NCBI GenBank assembly: GCA_019689515.1
Contig: JADGHI010000013.1
Location: 1 to 19,079, forward strand
DNA length: 19,079 nt
Source of the DNA: Acetobacteraceae bacterium
Lineage (GTDB): Bacteria; Pseudomonadota; Alphaproteobacteria; Acetobacterales; Acetobacteraceae
Direction: 5' to 3'
Part shown: piece after piece, positions 14,623-19,079 of the stretch
How the letters are laid out: each line of letters opens with the position of its first letter
Position numbering within the stretch: position 1 is the first letter of the stretch
Position numbers and translations under genes: made by a program
Notes under the pieces: generated by a model
Database searches by the model: none
Seen by the model: the letters and a program-made list of their open reading frames with translations, nothing else
Told to the model about the DNA's origin: nothing

Positions 14623-15638
14623 ACCCGGACACCTCTCCGCCCATGGTCGAGGCGGTCGGTCTGACCAAGACTTTCGCGCTCCCGGCCACCACGCTGTTCG
14701 GCAAGGCGCGATCCGTGACGGCGGCCGTGGATGTCTCCTTCCGCATCCCGCGGGGCCGGACCTTCGGCTTCGTCGGCGAGTCCGGCAGCGGCAAGAGCAC
14801 GGTCGCGAAGATGCTGCTGAAGCTGGAGGCGCCCAGCGCAGGCCGGCTCCTGGTTGAAGGGGAGGACATCTTCGCCCAGACGCCGGCCGAGGAGCTGGCC
14901 TACCGGCGCAAGGTCCAGGCGGTCTTCCAGGACCCCTACGGCTCGCTCAGCCCGCGCATGCGCGCCGACCGCATCATCACGGAGCCGCTGCGGGCGCATG
15001 GGGTCAGCCGGCGCGAGGCGGAGGACCGGGTGCCGGACCTCCTCCGGCTGGTCGGGCTGCCACCGGAATCGGCGCGCAAGTATCCGCACGAGTTCAGCGG
15101 CGGCCAGCGCCAGCGCCTCGCCATCGCGCGCGCGCTGTCAGTGGATCCGCAGCTCCTCGTGCTGGACGAGCCGGTCTCGGCCCTCGACGTCTCGGTGCGC
15201 GCGCAGGTGCTGACGCTCCTGCGCGAGATGCAGCAGCGGCTGGGGTTGACCTACCTCTTCATCGGCCACGACCTCGCCGTGGTGCGCTACCTCAGCGACA
15301 CGGTCGGCGTCATGTATTTCGGCCGCATGGTCGAGCTGGGGCCGGCCCGCCTCGTCCTGCGGCACCCTGCCCATCCCTATACGCGGCGCCTGGTTGCGCT
15401 CGCGGCGGGCGACGCGCCGCTCGGCGCCGTGCGCATGCAGGGTGAGCTGCCGAACCCGCTGTCTCCGCCGAGCGGCTGCCTGTTCCGCACGCGCTGCCCC
15501 TACGCGGACGCCACCTGCGCCGCGCGTCTGCCGGAGATGCGCCCGGTGGGGCCGGACCACCTCGCCGCCTGCCATCACCATGAGGCGGTGGCGGCCGGCA
15601 CCAAAGCGGAAACCGGCCCGCTGCTGCAGGAGGCGTAG
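14619..15638 (+). CDS. ABC transporter ATP-binding protein, DppF/OppF type
   Basis: A 339-residue second ATPase of the importer. Seen: Walker A GESGSGKST (53-61), Q-loop Q104 in FQDPYGSLSPRM, signature FSGGQRQR (159-166), Walker B LLVLDEP (179-185), H-loop H217 in IGHD, and the C-terminal HPYTRRLVAL (252-261) with cysteines C287, C293, C300 and C318 in the same pattern as its partner. The insertion LPATTLFGKARSV (21-33) before the first strand is typical of OppF/DppF proteins. The ATG at 14619 overlaps the previous stop (ATGA); a GTG/TTG-type start upstream is not needed. Last gene of the operon; it converges on the biotinyl carrier gene with only 21 bases between stop codons and a hairpin over its own stop. 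Confidence 0.95.
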   Translation: MNPDTSPPMVEAVGLTKTFALPATTLFGKARSVTAAVDVSFRIPRGRTFGFVGESGSGKSTVAKMLLKLEAPSAGRLLVEGEDIFAQTPAEELAYRRKVQAVFQDPYGSLSPRMRADRIITEPLRAHGVSRREAEDRVPDLLRLVGLPPESARKYPHEFSGGQRQRLAIARALSVDPQLLVLDEPVSALDVSVRAQVLTLLREMQQRLGLTYLFIGHDLAVVRYLSDTVGVMYFGRMVELGPARLVLRHPAHPYTRRLVALAAGDAPLGAVRMQGELPNPLSPPSGCLFRTRCPYADATCAARLPEMRPVGPDHLAACHHHEAVAAGTKAETGPLLQEA

Positions 15639-15646
15639 CGGGCCGG
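15613..15646. terminator. Hairpin spanning the stop codon of the last ABC gene
   Basis: The arms CCGGCCCGCT (15613-15622) and AGCGGGCCGG (15637-15646) are perfectly complementary over 10 bases with a 14-base loop. The second arm includes two bases of the TAG stop (15636-15638). It lies at the junction of two convergent operons and is the best candidate for a terminator for both; no U-tract follows. Confidence 0.5.
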
Positions 15647-15659
15647 CCGGGGCGTCAGC

Positions 15660-15881
15660 CTAGGCTTCGATCACGGCGACCGTCTGGCCGGTCGCCACGG
15701 CGTCGCCGGGGGCAACGAGGATCTCGACGACGCGTCCGTCCACCGGCGCGCTGATCGGGATCTCCATCTTCATCGACTCGATGGTGAGGATCGGATCGTC
15801 CTCGGAGACCGTATCCCCAGGGGAAACCTCGTGCCGGATGACGCTGCCCGGCGTTTCGGCCTTCACCTCGATTCTCTTCAT
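15660..15881 (-). CDS. Biotin carboxyl carrier protein (small acyl-CoA carboxylase subunit)
   Basis: A 73-residue stand-alone biotinyl domain that carries carboxybiotin between the carboxylase and carboxyltransferase sites. Seen: the biotinylation motif ESMKME with the acceptor lysine K38, the hammerhead-fold pattern VSPGDTV (19-25) and the symmetric VAPGDAV (56-62), and APVDGRV before the second half. There is no N-terminal extension, unlike AccB (about 150 residues), so it matches the short carriers of acyl-CoA carboxylases or biotin-dependent decarboxylases. It starts 30 bases after the carboxyltransferase stop on the same strand and is surely co-transcribed. The partner biotin carboxylase is not in the window. 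Confidence 0.93.
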   Translation of the reverse strand: MKRIEVKAETPGSVIRHEVSPGDTVSEDDPILTIESMKMEIPISAPVDGRVVEILVAPGDAVATGQTVAVIEA

Positions 15882-15911
15882 GCGTCGTCCTCGAGCCTTC
15901 TCTCGCTTCGG

Positions 15912-17438
15912 CTAGAAGTTGTAGGGCCAGGTGGCCATGTAGTGGCGCCCGACGCCGCCGGAGACGCGGTTCTCGTGCACCGCGAGCATGCGGATCAGCC
16001 AGGCGCGGGTCTCGCGCGGGTCGATCACGTCCTGCGCCAGGAAGCCGGCCGCGAGGTCATAGGCGCTGGTGTCGCGGGCGAGTTCGCTGCGCAGCGCCTC
16101 GAACCGTTCCGGGTCCGTCTGGCGGCGCACGCCGTGCAGCACGTTCACCGCGGCGGCCGAGTCCATGAAGCTGACATCGGCGCTGTACCAGGCGGCGATC
16201 TCGTCGGCGGTGCCGCCCATGTTGATGTAGGCCTGCCCATAGCTCTTCCGCATGATCACGGCGAGCTTGGGCACCGTCGCCATCTCCAGCGCGTGGTTGA
16301 AGTTCATGATGTGGCCAGCGAGGCCGAGCCGCTCGCCCTCGACGCCGACGAGGAAGCCGGGCGTGTCGGTCAGGAAGACCAGCGGGATGTTGAAGGAGTC
16401 GCACAGCACGACGAAGCTGGTCGCCTTGCGGCAGGCCTGGGGATCGAGCGCGCCGCCCTTGAAGATCGGATTGCTGGCGATGATGCCGACCGTGCGTCCG
16501 TCGATGCGCGCGAGGCCGCAGGTGAGGACCTTCGCGAAGCGCTCCTTGATCGGGAAGAAGCTGTCGCGGTCCACGATGACGTCGATCACCCGCCGCACGT
16601 CGTACACGCGCTCGCGCTGCTCGGGCACGATCTCGAGGATGCGTTCCATCCCCTCGCCCGAGCCCGGCGGGACCGGCGCCCGCGGCGGTGGCTCGTTCGC
16701 GTTGGAGGGCATGTAGCTGAGGAAGCGGCGGATCGCGAGCAGCACCTCCTGGTCCGTCGCATAGGCCTGGTCTACCTCGCCGGTGACCTCGGTGCGCAGC
16801 CGCCAGCCGCCGAGGTCCTCCGGGTCCACCTCCTCGGAGATCGCGACCGCCGTCACCTTCGGACTGGAGACGGCGAGGACCGCGCCCTTGCGCATCAGCA
16901 CGAAGTCCGACATCGCGGCCTTCCAGCTCGGCGAGCCGTAGCTCTGCCCCAGGATGGCCGTGACCCAGGGCGTCTGCCGCCGGCGGTCATAGACCTGGTG
17001 GCTGCGCGTGCGCGCGATGCCGCGCGCGCCCATCACGTCCGGAATGCGTGCGCCGCCCGCCTCGCCGAGGATCACCATCGGGATGCCGCGCGCGATGGTG
17101 GTCTTGCGCACATGCTGGAATTTCAGGCTTGCGACCGGCGCGCTCGAGGCGCCGAGCGTGGTGAAGTCGTAGGCGACGACGCCGACCTCGCGTCCGTCTA
17201 TGCGTCCGTAGCCCGTGACCACGCCGTCGCAGGGCGAGCGGTCGCGGTCCTCCGGCCGTTCCGAGACCGCGAAGAGGCCCACTTCCTGAAACGACCCCTC
17301 ATCGAGCAGGAAGGCGATGCGCTGCCTGGCATTCAGGAGGCCGGCGGCGGCGAACTCCTCGAGCTTCCTCTTCGACCCCATGGCGAGCGCCTTTTCGCGG
17401 CGCCGCGCGTGCTCGGCGATCTCGCGCTCGAACGGCAT
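15912..17438 (-). CDS. Acyl-CoA carboxylase carboxyltransferase subunit
   Basis: A 508-residue carboxyltransferase of the PccB/MccB family with fused N- and C-terminal crotonase-like halves; it moves the carboxyl group between carboxybiotin and an acyl-CoA. Seen: RKLEEFAAAGLLNARQRIAFLL cut at residues 24-33 and 34-45, the N-terminal oxyanion loop GEAGGARIPD (125-134), DFTTLGASSAP (91-101), FLTDTPGFLVG (355-365), and the C-terminal oxyanion region RKSYGQAYINMGGTADEIAAW (split at 397-405 and 406-417). The EAGGAR and YGQAY variants suggest a substrate different from propionyl-CoA, which is inference. The ATG at 17438 has GGGGG just upstream and gives the family's usual start; the 19-residue extension to 17495 is unlikely. 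It precedes the biotin carrier gene and diverges from an acyl-CoA synthetase gene. Confidence 0.92.
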   Translation of the reverse strand: MPFEREIAEHARRREKALAMGSKRKLEEFAAAGLLNARQRIAFLLDEGSFQEVGLFAVSERPEDRDRSPCDGVVTGYGRIDGREVGVVAYDFTTLGASSAPVASLKFQHVRKTTIARGIPMVILGEAGGARIPDVMGARGIARTRSHQVYDRRRQTPWVTAILGQSYGSPSWKAAMSDFVLMRKGAVLAVSSPKVTAVAISEEVDPEDLGGWRLRTEVTGEVDQAYATDQEVLLAIRRFLSYMPSNANEPPPRAPVPPGSGEGMERILEIVPEQRERVYDVRRVIDVIVDRDSFFPIKERFAKVLTCGLARIDGRTVGIIASNPIFKGGALDPQACRKATSFVVLCDSFNIPLVFLTDTPGFLVGVEGERLGLAGHIMNFNHALEMATVPKLAVIMRKSYGQAYINMGGTADEIAAWYSADVSFMDSAAAVNVLHGVRRQTDPERFEALRSELARDTSAYDLAAGFLAQDVIDPRETRAWLIRMLAVHENRVSGGVGRHYMATWPYNF

Positions 17439-17478
17439 CGTACCCCCATGCTCACCGTGGGCCGCACATGAAGCGGCA

Positions 17479-17499
17479 TGCCATGCGCGCAACATGGCA
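17479..17499. promoter_or_regulatory. Inverted repeat TGCCATG-N7-CATGGCA, candidate operator
   Basis: Perfect 7-base arms with a 7-base spacer lie in the 136-base gap between the divergent carboxyltransferase and acyl-CoA synthetase genes. The repeat ends three bases before TTGACG (17503-17508), which matches a -35 box at five of six positions for the rightward gene. The -10 (around 17526) is poor. A dimeric regulator binding here could control both directions; which regulator family cannot be told. Confidence 0.45.
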
Positions 17500-17561
17500 G
17501 AGTTGACGCACGCGGCAAGAGCGGCTTCTCATCCGGCCCCCACCTACGCACGGATGCTCCT

Positions 17562-17569
17562 GGGAGGAG
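17562..17569 (+). promoter_or_regulatory. Ribosome binding site of the acyl-CoA synthetase
   Basis: GGGAGGAG lies five bases before the ATG at 17575 and favours it over the in-frame ATG at 17554, which sits upstream of the site. Confidence 0.75.
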
Positions 17570-17574
17570 CGGTC

Positions 17575-19079
17575 ATGAGCAGCGGACGCGCCGCGAGCCG
17601 CGAGGCAAATCTACGGCGCCTCTTCGAGCCTTCCTCCGTCGCAGTCCTCGGCGCGTCGGAGGTCGTTACCAAGGCTGGCGGGCGCCCCCTCGCCTATCTG
17701 CGGGAGACGGGCTTCGCCGGCCGGGTCTATCCGATCAATCCGCGTCACCGCACGCTGTTCGGCTTCGACTGCTTCCCCAGCCTCGACGCGCTGCCCGAGG
17801 TGCCCGATCTCGTCGTCGTCGCCATCCCCGCCGAGGGGGTGCTACCGGCGGTGCGCCAGGCCGCCGCGATGGGCGTCGGGGCGATGGTGATCTACACCAG
17901 CGGCTTCGCGGAGGTCGGGCTGGAGGGCGGCGCGGTCGAGCGCGAGATCCGCGACATCTGCGAGCGGACGGGCCTGGTTGTCTGCGGCCCTAACTGCCAG
18001 GGCATCGCGAACCTGTTCAACGGCCTGTCGGTCAATTTCTCCACGGCCCTCTCCGAGGGCCAGCCGAAGCCCGGGCCGATCGGCATCGTCTCGCAGAGCG
18101 GGCTGGTCGGTGCGCTGATCGCCTCCGAGTGCATGGCGCGTTCGCTCGGGCTCGGCTACCTGGTCAGCACGGGGAACGAGGCCGGCTTCGAATTCGCCGA
18201 CGCCGTCGCGCACATGGCGGACGATCCGCGCGTCCGCGTCATCGTCGGCTACCTCGAAGGCATCCGAGACGTCACGCGCTTCCGTGCCGCCGCGCTGAAG
18301 GCGCGGGAGAAGGGCAAGCCGGTGGTCGTCCTCAAGGCCGGGCGGAGCCCCGCGGCGGCGCGCGCCGCGGCCTCGCACACCGGCGCGCTCGCAGGCTCCG
18401 CACGACTGCACGACGCGCTCTTCGCCGAGCTCGGCGTCGTGGTGGCTGAGAGCCTCGAGGACCTCCTGGACGCCGCGGTCACCTTCGGCGCCGCGCTGCC
18501 CGCACCGCGCGGGGCACGGGTTGGAATCGTCGGCAACTCGGGCGGCTTCAACGTCCTCTGCACCGACGACCTGCACCGCTTCGGCCTGGAGCTCGCCTCC
18601 CTATCCGAGGCGACGCAGGCCGAGATCGCGGCGCATCTGCCGGCCTTCCTCTCGGCGCAGAATCCCGTGGACCTGGCGTCCCTGTCGCAGACGGATCCGG
18701 CGACGACGCGCAAACTGCTGGAGCGGGTGGCGGACGACCCGGGCGTGGACATCGTGATCTGCTGCTTCGGCGCGATCCGCGCCGCGTCGGACGCGCTTAC
18801 GGCCGAGCTGGTCGCCTTCGCGCGCTCGGCGAGCAAGCCGATGGTCGCGGCCTGGCTCGCCTCGGCACCTTCCGGCTTCGCGGCACTCTCGGCGGCAGGC
18901 GTTCCGACCTTCACCGATCCGTCCCGCGCTGCGAAGGCCGCGCGACGCCTGCTGGATGCGGCGCGGCGTTCGGCCGACGCGGCGCGACCGGCACCGGCCG
19001 CGGCCTCCTCCTCGCCGGCGGAGGCCGCGCCCGTCGTGGCGCTCGTCCGCGCGGCGCAGACCAGGGGCGCAGGCGTGAT
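17575..19079 (+). CDS. NDP-forming acyl-CoA synthetase (acetate-CoA ligase family), 3' end outside the window
   Basis: At least 501 residues with no stop before the right edge. The family converts an acid, CoA and ATP to acyl-CoA, ADP and phosphate through a phosphohistidine. Seen: an N-terminal CoA-binding Rossmann domain (about 10-130) with FEPSSVAVLGAS and VYPINPR, then a succinyl-CoA ligase-like domain with YTSGF, CGPNCQG (137-143) and SQSG (173-176). SHTGALAG follows, with H268 as the likely phosphate acceptor, then a third domain starting near GNSGGF (321-325). An Ala/Pro/Ser linker at about 463-487 should lead into the ATP-grasp domain that lies beyond the edge; full-length proteins are near 700 residues. 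The start at 17575 is set by a strong Shine-Dalgarno. It diverges from the carboxyltransferase gene, so the two may act in sequence: activation of an acid to its CoA ester, then carboxylation. Confidence 0.9.
   Translation, partial: MSSGRAASREANLRRLFEPSSVAVLGASEVVTKAGGRPLAYLRETGFAGRVYPINPRHRTLFGFDCFPSLDALPEVPDLVVVAIPAEGVLPAVRQAAAMGVGAMVIYTSGFAEVGLEGGAVEREIRDICERTGLVVCGPNCQGIANLFNGLSVNFSTALSEGQPKPGPIGIVSQSGLVGALIASECMARSLGLGYLVSTGNEAGFEFADAVAHMADDPRVRVIVGYLEGIRDVTRFRAAALKAREKGKPVVVLKAGRSPAAARAAASHTGALAGSARLHDALFAELGVVVAESLEDLLDAAVTFGAALPAPRGARVGIVGNSGGFNVLCTDDLHRFGLELASLSEATQAEIAAHLPAFLSAQNPVDLASLSQTDPATTRKLLERVADDPGVDIVICCFGAIRAASDALTAELVAFARSASKPMVAAWLASAPSGFAALSAAGVPTFTDPSRAAKAARRLLDAARRSADAARPAPAAASSSPAEAAPVVALVRAAQTRGAGV

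Noticed and set aside
15831..17471. A 546-codon open frame on the plus strand opposite the carboxyltransferase gene
   Set aside because: It is the antisense shadow of a gene with full carboxyltransferase motifs; its sequence is low-complexity with no recognisable domain.
1..19079. tRNA or rRNA genes, CRISPR arrays, insertion sequences, integrase or toxin-antitoxin genes
   Set aside because: None was recognised; all longer coding frames are explained by the listed genes and no repeated spacer pattern or transposase motif is visible.

Overview
The window looks like a chromosomal segment of a very GC-rich alphaproteobacterium, most likely an Acetobacteraceae (Roseomonas-like) member of the Rhodospirillales. 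That placement is an inference. It rests on the strong G/C third-position bias, the UbiG-type quinone methyltransferase, and the neighbourhood lysC / ubiG / DUF1178 / grxC / comF / NDUFAF5-like methyltransferase followed by map and radC, an arrangement I associate with this class. I see no rRNA, tRNA, CRISPR array, insertion sequence or phage gene. Coding density is high and no gap between genes reaches 300 bases.

Region 1 (129-9942) is housekeeping. On the minus strand, lysC (aspartate kinase) is followed 15 bases later by a nitronate monooxygenase family gene. ubiG diverges from lysC. Convergent to ubiG is a minus-strand cluster: a four-module rhodanese protein (5260-6867), comF, grxC and a DUF1178 zinc-ribbon protein. 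An NDUFAF5-like methyltransferase diverges from the rhodanese gene and is followed on the plus strand by map (methionine aminopeptidase) and radC.

Region 2 (10194-15638) is a complete five-gene dipeptide/oligopeptide-type ABC importer operon: Tat-type substrate-binding protein, two permeases and two ATPases. The genes are tightly coupled, with GTGA and ATGA start/stop overlaps, and the operon ends in a hairpin that spans the last stop codon.

Region 3 (15660 to the right edge) concerns acyl-CoA metabolism. A 73-residue biotinyl carrier protein and a 508-residue carboxyltransferase lie on the minus strand. A divergent NDP-forming acyl-CoA synthetase is cut by the window edge. No biotin carboxylase subunit is present here. 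The divergent intergenic region carries a perfect inverted repeat, TGCCATG-N7-CATGGCA, that could co-regulate both sides.

The most striking non-coding signal is a perfect inverted repeat, TTGGCACTC-N9-GAGTGCCAA, at 4097-4123. It lies between grxC and the DUF1178 gene and differs from the HrcA operator CIRCE (TTAGCACTC-N9-GAGTGCTAA) by one symmetric base change. It overlaps a plausible promoter for the DUF1178 gene, which suggests that this uncharacterised zinc-ribbon protein belongs to the heat-shock (HrcA) regulon. All functional statements come from reading the sequence and from family knowledge; no database search was run.
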